Assembly: GCF_029887935.1 (NCBI RefSeq)
Contig: NZ_JARXRO010000020.1
Location: 280,591 to 344,590 of the forward strand
Direction: 5' to 3'
DNA length: 64,000 bases
Source: Luteimonas kalidii
Lineage (GTDB): Bacteria; Pseudomonadota; Gammaproteobacteria; Xanthomonadales; Xanthomonadaceae
Part shown: positions 8,853 to 18,027 of the stretch, piece after piece
Position numbering within the stretch: position 1 is the stretch's first letter
Layout: the number at the start of each line of letters is the position of its first letter
Translations under genes and position numbers: made by a program
Notes under the pieces: model-generated
Told to the model about the DNA's origin: nothing
The model's database searches: none
Seen by the model: the letters and a program-made list of their open reading frames with translations, nothing else

Positions 8853-10682
8853 ATGTGCGGCATCGTTGGCGCGATCGCGGATCGCGATGTGGTCCCGGTC
8901 CTGATCGACGGACTGAAGCGGCTGGAATACCGGGGCTACGATTCGGCGGGCATCGCCGTGATCGGCGACGGCGAGGTGCGCCGCGTGCGTCGCACCGGCC
9001 GGGTGGCCGAGATGGAGGCCGCGGCCCGCGCCGACGACGTCCAGGCCACGCTGGGCATCGGCCACACCCGCTGGGCGACCCATGGCGGCGTCACCGAGGC
9101 CAACGCGCATCCGCACGCGAGCCACGGCGTGGCCCTGGTGCACAACGGCATCATCGAGAACCACGAGCAGCAGCGCGAGCGGCTGCAGCAGCTCGGCTAC
9201 ACGTTCGAGTCGCAGACCGACACCGAGGTGATCGCCCACCTCATCCACCACTACCTCAAGGACGGGCTGGACCTGCTGGCGGCGCTGCAGCGTGCGGTCA
9301 AGGAACTGCACGGCGCCTACGCGCTGGCCGTGGTCAGCCGCAAGGAGCCGCATCGGATGGTGGTCGCGCGCATGGGCTGCCCGCTGCTGGTGGGCCTGGG
9401 CGAGGGCGAGAATTTCGTCGCCTCCGACGTGTCGGCGATCGTGCAGGCCACCCGCCGGGTGATCTTCCTGGAAGAGGGCGACACCGCCGAGATCACACGC
9501 GCCGGCGTGCGCGTGTTCGGCGCCGACGATGCGCCGGTCGAACGTGACGAACATCTGTCGGACGTGTCGCTGGCCTCGCTGGAGCTGGGCCCGTACCGGC
9601 ACTTCATGCAGAAGGAGATCCACGAACAGCCGCGCGCGATCGGCGACACGCTCGAGGCGATCATCGACGCCAACGCGTTCGAGCCCGCGCTGTTCGGCCG
9701 CGACGGCGCGCAGGTGCTCGACGGCGTGGAGGGCGTGCAGATCCTGGCCTGCGGCACCAGTTTCTACGCAGGTTCAGTGGCGCGCTACTGGATCGAGGCG
9801 ATCAGCGGCCTGCCGTGCAGCGTCGAGATCGCCAGCGAATACCGCTACCGCCAGGCGGTGGCGAACCCGAAGCAGCTGGTGGTGACCATTTCCCAGTCGG
9901 GCGAGACGCTCGACACGATGGAGGCGCTGAAGTACGCCAAGTCGCTCGGCCACGACCGCACGCTGTCGATCTGCAACGTGCCCGAGAGCGCGATTCCCCG
10001 CGCCAGCCGGCTGGTGTTCTACACCCGCGCCGGGGCCGAGATCGGCGTCGCCTCCACCAAGGCCTTCACCACCCAGCTGGTGGGCCTGTTCGCGCTCGCC
10101 GCCACCCTGGCCAAGCTGCACGGCCGGCTCGATGCCGCGCGCGAAGCGGCCTACATCGAAGACCTGCGCCACCTGCCCGGCAGCGTCCAGCACGCGCTCA
10201 ACCTCGAGCCCCAGATCGCGCTGTGGGCCGAGCGCTTCGCGCCGAAGCACCACGCGCTGTTCCTCGGTCGCGGCGTGCACTATCCGATCGCGCTCGAGGG
10301 CGCGCTCAAGCTCAAGGAAATCTCCTACATCCACGCCGAGGCCTATCCCGCGGGCGAGCTCAAGCACGGCCCACTGGCGCTGGTGGACGTGGACATGCCG
10401 GTGGTGGTGATCGCGCCCAACGACAGCCTGCTGGAGAAGGTGAAGTCGAACATGCAGGAAGTGCGCGCGCGCGGCGGCGAACTGTTCGTATTCACCGACG
10501 CCGACAGCAACTTCAACGAGTCAGAGGGCGTGCACGTGATCCGTACGCCGCGCCACGTCGGCGTGCTCAGCCCGATCGTGCACACCATCCCGGTGCAGCT
10601 GCTGGCCTACCACACCGCCCTGTCGCGCGGCACCGACGTCGACAAGCCGCGCAACCTGGCCAAGGCGGTCACGGTCGAGTAG
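8853..10682 (+). CDS. glmS: Glutamine--fructose-6-phosphate aminotransferase
   Basis: GlmS, 609 aa, makes glucosamine-6-phosphate from fructose-6-phosphate and glutamine, the first step to UDP-GlcNAc for peptidoglycan and LPS. Class II glutaminase domain starts MCGIVGA with nucleophile Cys2 (after Met removal), followed by [11 protein letters not shown] and NGIIEN; two SIS sugar isomerase domains follow, with [19 protein letters not shown] and STKAFTTQ, and the terminal LAKAVTVE. Length equals the family norm. A purine-rich AAGGAG site lies just upstream of the start. It is divergent from the export operon. Confidence 0.98.
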   Translation: MCGIVGAIADRDVVPVLIDGLKRLEYRGYDSAGIAVIGDGEVRRVRRTGRVAEMEAAARADDVQATLGIGHTRWATHGGVTEANAHPHASHGVALVHNGIIENHEQQRERLQQLGYTFESQTDTEVIAHLIHHYLKDGLDLLAALQRAVKELHGAYALAVVSRKEPHRMVVARMGCPLLVGLGEGENFVASDVSAIVQATRRVIFLEEGDTAEITRAGVRVFGADDAPVERDEHLSDVSLASLELGPYRHFMQKEIHEQPRAIGDTLEAIIDANAFEPALFGRDGAQVLDGVEGVQILACGTSFYAGSVARYWIEAISGLPCSVEIASEYRYRQAVANPKQLVVTISQSGETLDTMEALKYAKSLGHDRTLSICNVPESAIPRASRLVFYTRAGAEIGVASTKAFTTQLVGLFALAATLAKLHGRLDAAREAAYIEDLRHLPGSVQHALNLEPQIALWAERFAPKHHALFLGRGVHYPIALEGALKLKEISYIHAEAYPAGELKHGPLALVDVDMPVVVIAPNDSLLEKVKSNMQEVRARGGELFVFTDADSNFNESEGVHVIRTPRHVGVLSPIVHTIPVQLLAYHTALSRGTDVDKPRNLAKAVTVE

Positions 10683-10754
10683 GCGCGCAATGCATTGTCC
10701 CGACCGCGCCCGGCGCGTGGTGCGGCGCGCGAATCCGCGGCCCGGCACCGACGT

Positions 10755-11516
10755 TCAGGCCGGGGTGACGCCTCCGGCATTGGCCGAGTCCGGCCAGTAG
10801 GCGCTGTCGGGGGTGGGCCGGCTGCCGAAGATCCCCGTGCCCACGCGCACCGTGGTGGCGCCTTCGGCGATGGCGAGTTCGAAGTCACCGGACATGCCCA
10901 TCGAGAGTTCATCCATCGCGATGCCCTGCGGGGCGTCCTGGCGCAACCGCTCGCGCAGCTCGCGCAGGCGCACGAAGCAGGGGCGCACGCGCGCGGTGTC
11001 GTCGGAGAACAGCGCCAGCGTCATCAGCCCGCGCACGCGCAGCGACGAGAACGCGGGCAACTCGCGGACGAACGCAGGAACCTCGCCCGGGGCGAGTCCG
11101 AACTTGCTGGCCTCGCCCGAGGTATTGACCTGCACCAGCACGTCGAGCGCGCGTCCCTGCTTCTGCAACTGCGCATCCAGCGCCTGCGCCACGCGCAGGC
11201 TGTCGAGCGCCTGGAATTCGCCGGCGAAGCGCGCTGCGTACTTGGCCTTGTTGGTCTGCAGGTGGCCGATCAGCACCCAGCGCAGGTCGGGCAGGTCGGC
11301 GAGCGATTCGGACTTCGCCAGTGCCTCCTGCACCTTGTTCTCGCCGAACTGGCGCAGCCCGAGCGCGTGGGCAAGTCGCAAGCGCCCGGCGTCCACGGTC
11401 TTGGTGACCGCCAGCAGCCGCACCCCGCCCGGATGGCGCCCCGCCGCGTGGCAGGCAGCGTCGATACGCGTTCGGATCGCGTCGAGGTTGGCCTGCAGTT
11501 GCGCGGCGGCGTCCAT
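10755..11516 (-). CDS. yggS: PLP homeostasis protein YggS (PLPBP/PROSC family)
   Basis: A 253-aa single-domain TIM-barrel PLP-binding protein. Lys39 in AVTKT carries the cofactor; FGENKVQEA, HLQTNK, VNTSGEASKFG and the phosphate-binding MGMSGDFELAIAEGATTVRVGTGIFG are all present. The family has no enzymatic activity and buffers pyridoxal phosphate in the cytosol. It is convergent with glmS and lies only 6 bp upstream of hemF's stop side, but on the same strand after hemF, so the two may be cotranscribed. Confidence 0.95.
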   Translation of the reverse strand: MDAAAQLQANLDAIRTRIDAACHAAGRHPGGVRLLAVTKTVDAGRLRLAHALGLRQFGENKVQEALAKSESLADLPDLRWVLIGHLQTNKAKYAARFAGEFQALDSLRVAQALDAQLQKQGRALDVLVQVNTSGEASKFGLAPGEVPAFVRELPAFSSLRVRGLMTLALFSDDTARVRPCFVRLRELRERLRQDAPQGIAMDELSMGMSGDFELAIAEGATTVRVGTGIFGSRPTPDSAYWPDSANAGGVTPA

Positions 11517-11522
11517 CGCGGC

Positions 11523-12452
11523 TCAGGTGCCCGCCAGCCAGTCGCGCGGCACCAGGTAGTCGTGCAGGCGCGCTTCGGCGCTGCCGGGTTCGGGCGCGTA
11601 GCCGTATTCCCAGCGCACCAGCGGCGGCAGGCTCATCAGGATCGATTCCGCGCGCCCGCCGCTCTGCAGACCGAAATGGGTGCCGCGGTCGTAGACCAGG
11701 TTGAACTCGACGTAGCGGCCGCGGCGATAGAGCTGGAACGCGCGCTCGCGCTCGCCGTACGGCGTGGCCTTGCGGCGTTCCACGATCGGCAGGTAGGCAT
11801 CGAGGAAGCCGTCCCCCACCGCACGCAGGTAGCCGAAATCCTGCTCGAGGTCGCCGTGCAGGTCGTCGAAGAACAGTCCGCCGATGCCGCGCGTCTCGTT
11901 GCGGTGCCTGAGGTAGAAGTATTCGTCGCACCAGCGCTTGTGCGCCTGGTAGCGCTCCTCGCCGCCGAAGGGCTCGCACACGTCGCGCGCGGTGCGGTGC
12001 CAGTGGCGCACGTCTTCGTCGACGGGATAGAACGGGGTCAGGTCGAAGCCGCCGCCGAACCACCAGGCCACGGTGGCGCCATCGCGCAGCGCGCGGAAGT
12101 GGCGGACGTTGGCATGGGTGGTCGGCACATGCGGATTGCGCGGGTGGAACACCAGCGACACGCCCACCGCCTGCCAGGAGGCGCCCACCAGTTCCGGCCG
12201 CGCCGCGGTGGCCGACGGCGGCAGGGTGTCGCCGGAGACGTCCGAAAAACCGATCCCCGCCTGCTCGAACACCGCGCCGTCGCGCAGGATGCGGGTACGG
12301 CCGCCGCCGCGCAGGTGGCTGGAGGCGTCGTCGGGATCGCGCTGCCAAGCGTCCTCGACGAAGCGGCCGCCGCCGTCGGCGGTCTCGATCGCGGCGCAGA
12401 TGCGGTCCTGCAGGCCGGTGAGCCAGGTGCGGATGTCGTCGAAGCGGTCCAT
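11523..12452 (-). CDS. hemF: Oxygen-dependent coproporphyrinogen III oxidase
   Basis: HemF, 309 aa, converts coproporphyrinogen III to protoporphyrinogen IX by two oxidative decarboxylations in the cytosol. Family segments seen: [54 protein letters not shown] and the C-terminal [27 protein letters not shown]. Length is normal. A TAGAAT hexamer lies six bases before the ATG, so the transcript may be leaderless. yggS follows 6 bp downstream. Confidence 0.97.
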   Translation of the reverse strand: MDRFDDIRTWLTGLQDRICAAIETADGGGRFVEDAWQRDPDDASSHLRGGGRTRILRDGAVFEQAGIGFSDVSGDTLPPSATAARPELVGASWQAVGVSLVFHPRNPHVPTTHANVRHFRALRDGATVAWWFGGGFDLTPFYPVDEDVRHWHRTARDVCEPFGGEERYQAHKRWCDEYFYLRHRNETRGIGGLFFDDLHGDLEQDFGYLRAVGDGFLDAYLPIVERRKATPYGERERAFQLYRRGRYVEFNLVYDRGTHFGLQSGGRAESILMSLPPLVRWEYGYAPEPGSAEARLHDYLVPRDWLAGT

Positions 12453-12458
12453 GGCGAC

Positions 12459-12464
12459 ATTCTA
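12459..12464 (-). promoter_or_regulatory. Putative -10 element giving a leaderless hemF mRNA
   Basis: On the minus strand TAGAAT is followed by GTCGCC and then the hemF ATG. With a normal 6-7 nt distance from -10 to the start site, transcription would begin at or next to the start codon. No good -35 match and no ribosome-binding site were seen. Leaderless transcripts are known in Xanthomonas. Confidence 0.4.
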
Positions 12465-12546
12465 GTGCGCCGTGTCGCGGGTTTCCGCGTCGTCCTCACC
12501 CGCGGCCGCGGGATGCCGGGGACCTTGCCTTCGATCGACGAATGTC

Positions 12547-12577
12547 CATGGATTCCCGCCTTCGCGGGAATGACGGA
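12547..12577. repeat. Dispersed palindrome of the VIPAKAGIH/FPRRRES type
   Basis: The hairpin ATTCCCGC-CTTC-GCGGGAAT (12552-12571) is flanked by CCATGG and TGACGG. Its translations give the peptides VIPAKAGIH and FPRRRESMD that turn up as spurious protein ends in many proteobacterial genomes, which marks a widespread intergenic repeat. It lies between hemF and the PH-like protein, in a 185-bp gap with nothing else recognised. Confidence 0.7.
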
Positions 12578-12637
12578 CGAAGGCGTCCGCGCAAGGGAAC
12601 GCAAGGGGGGGCATGCCGCCGCGCGCCCAGCGCCGTG

Positions 12638-13129
12638 TCACGAGCGCGTGAGCGTCTCCGCCCGGTGTGCGGCGAGCCGTGCGTCCAGCTGCGCGGCGAG
12701 GTCCCCCGCGGACCGGCCATACGTGTCCGGCAGCGCGGCCTGGAAACCGCTGAGATTGCGGTTCACCCGGCGCAAGCGCTCGCTGCCGGCATGGCCGTCG
12801 ACGAAATCGAAGCCGACCAGCCGGTGCATGCCCACGCGCGTGCTGCCGAAGCGCGACACCTCGGGCCAGCGCACGCGCGTCCGCCGGAACAGCGAGACGA
12901 TCTCGAAGCCGTCGGCATCCAGCACCAGGCGGCTCGCGCCCGGCACCAGGTTCAGCACCGCGAGCGCGCCGCACAGGCCGAACAGGACGATGCAGCTCCA
13001 GCCCACCAGCGGATGCGTACCCAGGATGCGCGTGCCGATCCACACCAGCGCGCCGCTGATCGCGACCATCGCCAGCCATTTGCCGGGCGACGGCCGCAAC
13101 ACTTCGGTCGCGCCGGTGGCGGGGATCAC
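12638..13129 (-). CDS. Small PH-like membrane protein (STM3941-like)
   Basis: A 163-aa protein with two membrane helices (about 17-35 and 42-62) followed by a beta-rich domain that reads like a bacterial PH-type fold: LVLDADGFEIVSLFRRTRVRWPEVSRF is the typical first hairpin. The GTG start at 13129 forms a GTGA overlap with the stop of the S9 peptidase gene and is the only start that leaves the protein intact; the long frame to 15559 is antiparallel shadow. Function is unknown; the resemblance to STM3941-type proteins is by eye. Translational coupling suggests a role with the peptidase or simple operon filling. Confidence 0.75.
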   Translation of the reverse strand: MIPATGATEVLRPSPGKWLAMVAISGALVWIGTRILGTHPLVGWSCIVLFGLCGALAVLNLVPGASRLVLDADGFEIVSLFRRTRVRWPEVSRFGSTRVGMHRLVGFDFVDGHAGSERLRRVNRNLSGFQAALPDTYGRSAGDLAAQLDARLAAHRAETLTRS

Positions 13130-15495
13130 TTCAGCGTGCGCTCGAACAGTTCCAGGATCCGCCGGTACTGGTCGTACCACGAGTCGGACTGCTGGTAGGC
13201 GTGGCGCTCGAGCGGATAGCTGGCCAGTTCCCACTTGTCCTTGCGCAGTTCGATCAGCCGCTGCGCCAGCACCACCGAATCGCGGTAGAACACGTTGTCG
13301 TCGATCATGCCGTGCGCGATCAGCAAGTGGTCCTGCAGGCCGTCGGCGAACTCGATCGGCGAGGAGCGGCGGTAGGCCTCGGGATCGATGTCCGGGGTGT
13401 TGAGGATGTTGCTGGTGTAGGCGTGGTTGTACTGGGTCCAGTCGGCGACCGGACGCAGCGCCGCGCCGGCCTTGAACGTGCCGGGCTCGCGGAACAGGGC
13501 CATGAACGCCATGAAGCCGCCGTAGCTGCCGCCGTAGATGCCGACGCGGTCGCGGTCGGCCTGGCGGTGCTGGACCAGCCAGTCGATGCCGTCCAGGTAG
13601 TCCTGCAGTTCCGGTTCGCCCATGCGCCGGTAGATCGCGGTGCGCCAGTCGCGGCCGTAGCCTTCGGAGGCGCGGAAATCCAGGTCGAGCACGATGTAGC
13701 CGCGCTGCACCAGCAGGTTGTGGAACATCTGCTCGCGGAAGTAGTTCGGATAACGGTCGCTGACGTTCTGCAGGTAGCCGGCGCCGTGCACGAACAGCAC
13801 TACCGGATACGTGCGCCCCGGCTCCATCGTCTTCGGGCCGTAGTACTTGCCCCAGATGGTGCCGGCGCCGTGGGTCGAGGGCACCTGCACGGTTTCGGGC
13901 TGGAGGAAGTCGTAATCGCGGTACTCGGCCTTGCGGGTATCGGTGAGCGTGCGCGGCTGGCCGCCGTCGGCATCGAGCACCGCCAGCTGCGGCGGCACGT
14001 AGCTCGACGAGTGGCGCAGGGCGATGCGGCTGCCGTCGGGCGAGACCGCGAAGCCTTCCACGCCACCGAGCGCGGTGAGTTCGCGCACCTCGCCGCCGTC
14101 GACCGGCACCGTGCACAGTTCGTAGTCGCCCGGCCGGGCGCGGTTGCAGGTGAAGTGGAAGCGCGCGCCGTCGGGCGACAGCGCGGGCTGCGAGACTTCC
14201 CAACGTCCCGAAGTCAGCGCACGCGCGCGTCCACCGCGCGCGGCGTCGAGCGTGTAGAGGTGGGCGTAACCGCTGTCCTCGGACATGAACCACAGCGTGC
14301 GCTGGTCCGGCAGCCAGCCGAACTCGTTGTAGGCCCAGTTGATCCAGGCCTCGTCGGACAGCCGGTGGCGCGACTGCAGGCGCGCAGCGGCCGGGTCGAG
14401 GGTGACCAGCCAGCGATCCTTGTTGTCGACCGAATGCAGCATCAGCGCGGCGATCGAGGCGTCCGCGTTCCAGCGGATGCCCTCGGCGTCGTCCTCCACG
14501 CGCACTGCGCGCGCCCCCTTCAGCGGCTCCTTCTCGGCGGCCTCGCGCAGCGCGGCGAGCGGATCGTCGGAGATGCCGGGCAGTCCGGCGATGTCCAGTT
14601 CGCGCGGCGTGCCGTCGCGCATGTCGACCAGCCACAGCGTCTGCGCGCGCGGCAGGTTGCGCCCCACGCGCGTGCGCACGTCCTCGAATTCCTCGTAGCC
14701 CGATTCGGTGACGTACTTGGGCATCTTCCCGGCCTGGCCGCGCTCGTCCTGCTTGCGCTCGGTGACCGCCAGCAGCCAGCGGCCGTCGGGCGAGAGCGAG
14801 GTCGCGGCGATCTCGACGTCCTTGCCCAGGTAGACCGGGGCCGGCGCGCGGGTGGGATCGGCCCGGCGCCATTGCGCTTCCTGCTCGCGCGCGGCCTCGC
14901 GCCGGGCGCGCTCCTCGCGCAGGGTCTCGACCAGGCGCAGCTGGTCCTCGCGCAGCAGGTCGGGCTTGGGCGGCTTGGCCGGATCGTCCTCGGCCTTGGG
15001 CGCGGCGGCGTGGGCCACGGTGCCGCCCTGCGCGCTCCAGCGGAACCAGTCGTGGCCGCTGCGCCAGACCAGCGCGCCGTCGCTGCCCCAGCGCGGCGAG
15101 GCCTCGTCCGCCTCGCTGCGGGTGAGCTGGGTGAGCGCGCCGCTGCGCAGGTCGCGTACGAACACGTCGCCGTTGCGCACGAAGGCCATGCGCGTGCGCT
15201 GCGGGTCGAGCACCGGATCGGCGGCATCCGCGTCGGCGCGCGCGGCGCCGTCGAGCCGCTGTGCCTGGCCACCGCCGATGTCCTGCACGTAGAGATCGCG
15301 GACGCGGCTGCCTTCGCGCTTGAGCGGGTAGTAGATGCGCGTGCCGTCCCACGACCACCACGCCTGCTCGACCGGCGGCCCGATCCAGTCGGGATCGGCC
15401 ATGATCCGCTCCATCGTCAGTGGTTGCGCGGGCTGGGCGTGCAGCGCGCCGGAGGCGGCCAGCAGAAGGAGGAGGGCAGGCAGGCGTCGGATCAT
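13126..15495 (-). CDS. Secreted S9 family prolyl oligopeptidase/DPP-like peptidase
   Basis: A 789-aa serine peptidase with a signal peptide (MIRRLPALLLLLAASGALHAQ). An N-terminal beta-propeller (about 30-510, many WxxDG and SPDG blades) gates an alpha/beta-hydrolase domain. The triad is visible: Ser657 in GGSYGG, Asp732 in HGMIDDN, His765 in ERHAYQ. The GGSYGGF motif and gate layout fit the DPP-IV/acylaminoacyl peptidase branch, which is expanded in Xanthomonadaceae. It probably acts in the periplasm or outside the cell on peptides. The start at 15495 begins the signal peptide; the ATG at 15636 would add an uncharacteristic leader. Confidence 0.93.
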   Translation of the reverse strand: MIRRLPALLLLLAASGALHAQPAQPLTMERIMADPDWIGPPVEQAWWSWDGTRIYYPLKREGSRVRDLYVQDIGGGQAQRLDGAARADADAADPVLDPQRTRMAFVRNGDVFVRDLRSGALTQLTRSEADEASPRWGSDGALVWRSGHDWFRWSAQGGTVAHAAAPKAEDDPAKPPKPDLLREDQLRLVETLREERARREAAREQEAQWRRADPTRAPAPVYLGKDVEIAATSLSPDGRWLLAVTERKQDERGQAGKMPKYVTESGYEEFEDVRTRVGRNLPRAQTLWLVDMRDGTPRELDIAGLPGISDDPLAALREAAEKEPLKGARAVRVEDDAEGIRWNADASIAALMLHSVDNKDRWLVTLDPAAARLQSRHRLSDEAWINWAYNEFGWLPDQRTLWFMSEDSGYAHLYTLDAARGGRARALTSGRWEVSQPALSPDGARFHFTCNRARPGDYELCTVPVDGGEVRELTALGGVEGFAVSPDGSRIALRHSSSYVPPQLAVLDADGGQPRTLTDTRKAEYRDYDFLQPETVQVPSTHGAGTIWGKYYGPKTMEPGRTYPVVLFVHGAGYLQNVSDRYPNYFREQMFHNLLVQRGYIVLDLDFRASEGYGRDWRTAIYRRMGEPELQDYLDGIDWLVQHRQADRDRVGIYGGSYGGFMAFMALFREPGTFKAGAALRPVADWTQYNHAYTSNILNTPDIDPEAYRRSSPIEFADGLQDHLLIAHGMIDDNVFYRDSVVLAQRLIELRKDKWELASYPLERHAYQQSDSWYDQYRRILELFERTLK

Positions 15496-15687
15496 GGCGA
15501 TGGCGTGGGACGGACCGCCGCGCAGGGTAGCAGTCCCGTCCGCGCCGGGGCCGGGCCACAGGTCATGCCCGGCGGCGGGCGACGTCGTCCGCCGGTGAGG
15601 GCGGGTGCGATGATCCGCGCTGTCGTCGCCTCGCACGGACCACGCGTCGGCGCGAGGTCCGTGAAGGTCCGCGCCGCACCTGTCGCG

Positions 15688-17694
15688 CTACCAGCTGAAG
15701 CCGGCGCCGCCCATCACGCTCTTCTCGCCGCCGCTGAAGGCGCCGCCGAACGACACGCTGGCACGGTCGCCGACGGCGCGCTGGTAGCCCACCGCGAGCG
15801 CCTGCTCGCCGCCCTGGCCACCCACGCCGACGCCCACCCGGTTGCGCCCGGCCAGCCCGGCGGTGTTCATCGCCATGCCCGCGAACGCACCCGCCATCGC
15901 CCCCTGCCGGTCGATGCGGCGGTCCTGCCGGTGGAACCGGTCGTCGATGCCGCGCTGGATCGAGTCGAGTTGCGCGTCCCAGGTGGCGAAGCGGCTGTCG
16001 GTGTACTCGTTGGCCGACTGCAGGGTCTGCACCGCGACGGTGTCGGTGTAGGTGTTGGCGGACACGAGCGTGGCGGCGTCGCCGGCATCGGCATGCGCCT
16101 GCGCGGATTCGAGCGTGGCCGCGTCGCCGGCCTGCATCTGCCGCAGGTTCACCGCATCGGTCGCGGCCACGCCGTCGGCGAGGTTGGAAATCGTGGTGCC
16201 GTCGGCGCCGGCCAGGGTCAGCACCTCGCGGCCGTCGTCGTCGTAGACCACGCTGCGCGGACCGCCGCCGGCGGGACCCTCCGGCCCGGGCGGGCCGCCG
16301 GGCCCGGTCGGTCCCTGCAACGAGTCCAGCCAATCGGCTTCGGTGCCGGCGTAGCCGTTCTGCACCGCCACCTCGTAGGCGCTGTAGCCGCGCTCGCCTT
16401 GGACGCCGCCGGCGTCGGAAATGCGCGCGTCGAGGTCGTCGAGTGCGCCATCGACCGCATCGAACGCCGCGCCGACGTCGGTGTAGCTCGCCGACTGGAT
16501 CACGTACACCGGCGCGGTGAACGCGCCGCCCGCATACGCCGCGCCGCCGCCGAGCCACGCGGCGATGCCGGTACCGAGATCGTCGTCGGCCGCGCGCAGC
16601 TGGCGCAGGTTGACGGCGTCGAAGTCCTCGGTGCCGGCGGCAAGATTGGCGATCTGGTTCATCCGTTCGGACGAGCCCACCGACACGGTGTATTCGCGAT
16701 CCGCGACCGCGCCGTAGCCGATGGCGACGCTGTAGTCCGCGTCGGCCGCGGCATTTACGCCAAGGGCCGCGCTTGCGTTCCCGGCTGCATGGACGGCCGC
16801 GCCCACGGCGACCGAACCGCTGCCCGTCGCCCGCGCAGTCTCCGGGGACGAATCGGGAACGCCATCGCCGTCGTAGTCGCTTTCCGGCACCCCCCCGTCC
16901 CCGTCGCGGTCATACCATCCGGAGAGCACGACGGATCCTTCTCCGGTCGCGAGCCCGAGGAATCCGACGGCGCTGCTGTTGTCGCCATGTGCGGAGTTCA
17001 GGGCGCCGAGGGCGGCACTGTTCACGCCCCTGGCCGAGTTGCGGAGTCCCATCGCAGAGCTCTGCACGCCTTCTGCCGTGTTCGAGTGTCCAACCGATGT
17101 CGCGGAGAACGAGGCCGCGATGTTCGACACGCCGACGGAGGTGCTTCCGCTGGCGGACCGGGTCACCTGGTTGCCTTGCCCGATCGCGAGGCTCGTGGCC
17201 GACAGCACACGGTTGCCGGCACCGAGTGCGGTGGCGTTGGACGAGGCCACCACGTTCTGGGTACCCACGGCTGTCGAGAAGCTTCCGCCCGCGCTGATCT
17301 CATAGGCTTCGGGCTGGCCGTCTCCATCCTGATCGTCCCACGTGCCGATGATGTTGGTGTGGCCGACTGCGGTACTGCTTTCACCCCACGCCCAGTTGCG
17401 ATGCCCCACGCCGGTGCTGTATCCACCCGGGGTGAGGTTGCGGGACCCGAAGGCGGAGCTCCGCGCACCGGCCGGAATGTTGCCGCCACTCTCGTCCAGG
17501 TCGTAGTTGTTGAACCTTCCGCAGGCGACGGCGTCGACGGCATCCGCATCGCTCGCCCCGCGATCGACCGGATTCCCGGCATCGTCGAGAAAGATGCAGA
17601 CAGCGTCGGCTGCCCAGGACGGGCTGGACAGGCAACTCAGAAGCGCCATGGTGATCAGGCGCCTGCGCAGGACACGGGAGCGGGTGTGAAACAT
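15688..17694 (-). CDS. YadA-like trimeric autotransporter adhesin (copy 1)
   Basis: A 668-aa protein with a signal peptide (about 1-28), an extended YadA head of left-handed beta-roll repeats (SSAFGSRN, STAVGHTN, SSAMGLRN, SAALGALN and similar, about 65-370), a neck with FDAVNLRQLRAADDD (around 360), a stalk, a short collagen-like Gly-X-Y stretch, coiled-coil ending [22 protein letters not shown], and a YadA anchor of about 65 residues ending in FSW. The head is interrupted by acidic DxDGDG loops resembling calcium-binding sites. The start at 17694 has a GGAAG site. Trimeric autotransporters form the outer-membrane barrel themselves. The C-terminal half is nearly the same as copy 2. Confidence 0.9.
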   Translation of the reverse strand: MFHTRSRVLRRRLITMALLSCLSSPSWAADAVCIFLDDAGNPVDRGASDADAVDAVACGRFNNYDLDESGGNIPAGARSSAFGSRNLTPGGYSTGVGHRNWAWGESSTAVGHTNIIGTWDDQDGDGQPEAYEISAGGSFSTAVGTQNVVASSNATALGAGNRVLSATSLAIGQGNQVTRSASGSTSVGVSNIAASFSATSVGHSNTAEGVQSSAMGLRNSARGVNSAALGALNSAHGDNSSAVGFLGLATGEGSVVLSGWYDRDGDGGVPESDYDGDGVPDSSPETARATGSGSVAVGAAVHAAGNASAALGVNAAADADYSVAIGYGAVADREYTVSVGSSERMNQIANLAAGTEDFDAVNLRQLRAADDDLGTGIAAWLGGGAAYAGGAFTAPVYVIQSASYTDVGAAFDAVDGALDDLDARISDAGGVQGERGYSAYEVAVQNGYAGTEADWLDSLQGPTGPGGPPGPEGPAGGGPRSVVYDDDGREVLTLAGADGTTISNLADGVAATDAVNLRQMQAGDAATLESAQAHADAGDAATLVSANTYTDTVAVQTLQSANEYTDSRFATWDAQLDSIQRGIDDRFHRQDRRIDRQGAMAGAFAGMAMNTAGLAGRNRVGVGVGGQGGEQALAVGYQRAVGDRASVSFGGAFSGGEKSVMGGAGFSW

Positions 17695-17764
17695 GAGGAT
17701 CTTCCTGATAGGCCGGAACCGCCCGGCCGGAAGGGGATCGGAATTCAGGGCGTCGGACTGACAT
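17695..17764 (-). promoter_or_regulatory. Conserved upstream block of the adhesin genes (copy 1)
   Basis: Read toward the gene, the block starts ATGTCAGTCCG (17764-17754) and continues with TTCCGATCC, TTCCGGCC and a purine-rich site before the ATG. The same words occur in the same order and nearly the same spacing upstream of the second adhesin (19801-19729). Further upstream the two regions differ. It may hold the promoter plus 5' leader or a shared regulatory site. Confidence 0.5.
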
Positions 17765-18027
17765 GACCCATGGCGGCAGCCCATTCCTCGATCCGGCAGA
17801 GGCAGGGTCACGGCGTTGCACGTGTGCGATGCCTTCCACCGCGTGTCCACGCGTACAGCGTGTGCGGAGGCGATGCATCGAACCCGACGACCACCCGAGG
17901 GGCGCCGACCCTGCAGCAGCAGGCAACCGCTGGCGGAGCAAGCGACCAGGCGACAAGGAGGATGGGCCGCGCGCGGCGGGGTTCTGCCAACACCGGAACG
18001 CAGGGCGCTGGGATGACAGGGCGTTGG
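17765..18027. other. Spacer between the adhesin genes
   Basis: Together with the leader block this makes a 333-bp gap between the two adhesin genes. No coding frame, clear terminator or repeat was recognised here. Confidence 0.5.

Noticed and set aside
10695..13403. A 902-codon plus-strand frame over yggS and hemF
   Set aside because: Antisense shadow of two well-identified enzymes.
13201..17766. A 1521-codon plus-strand frame
   Set aside because: It runs antisense through the S9 peptidase and the first adhesin, both of which have clear motifs and signal peptides. Its composition (Arg, Ala, Val, His rich, no motifs) is typical of GC-bias shadows.
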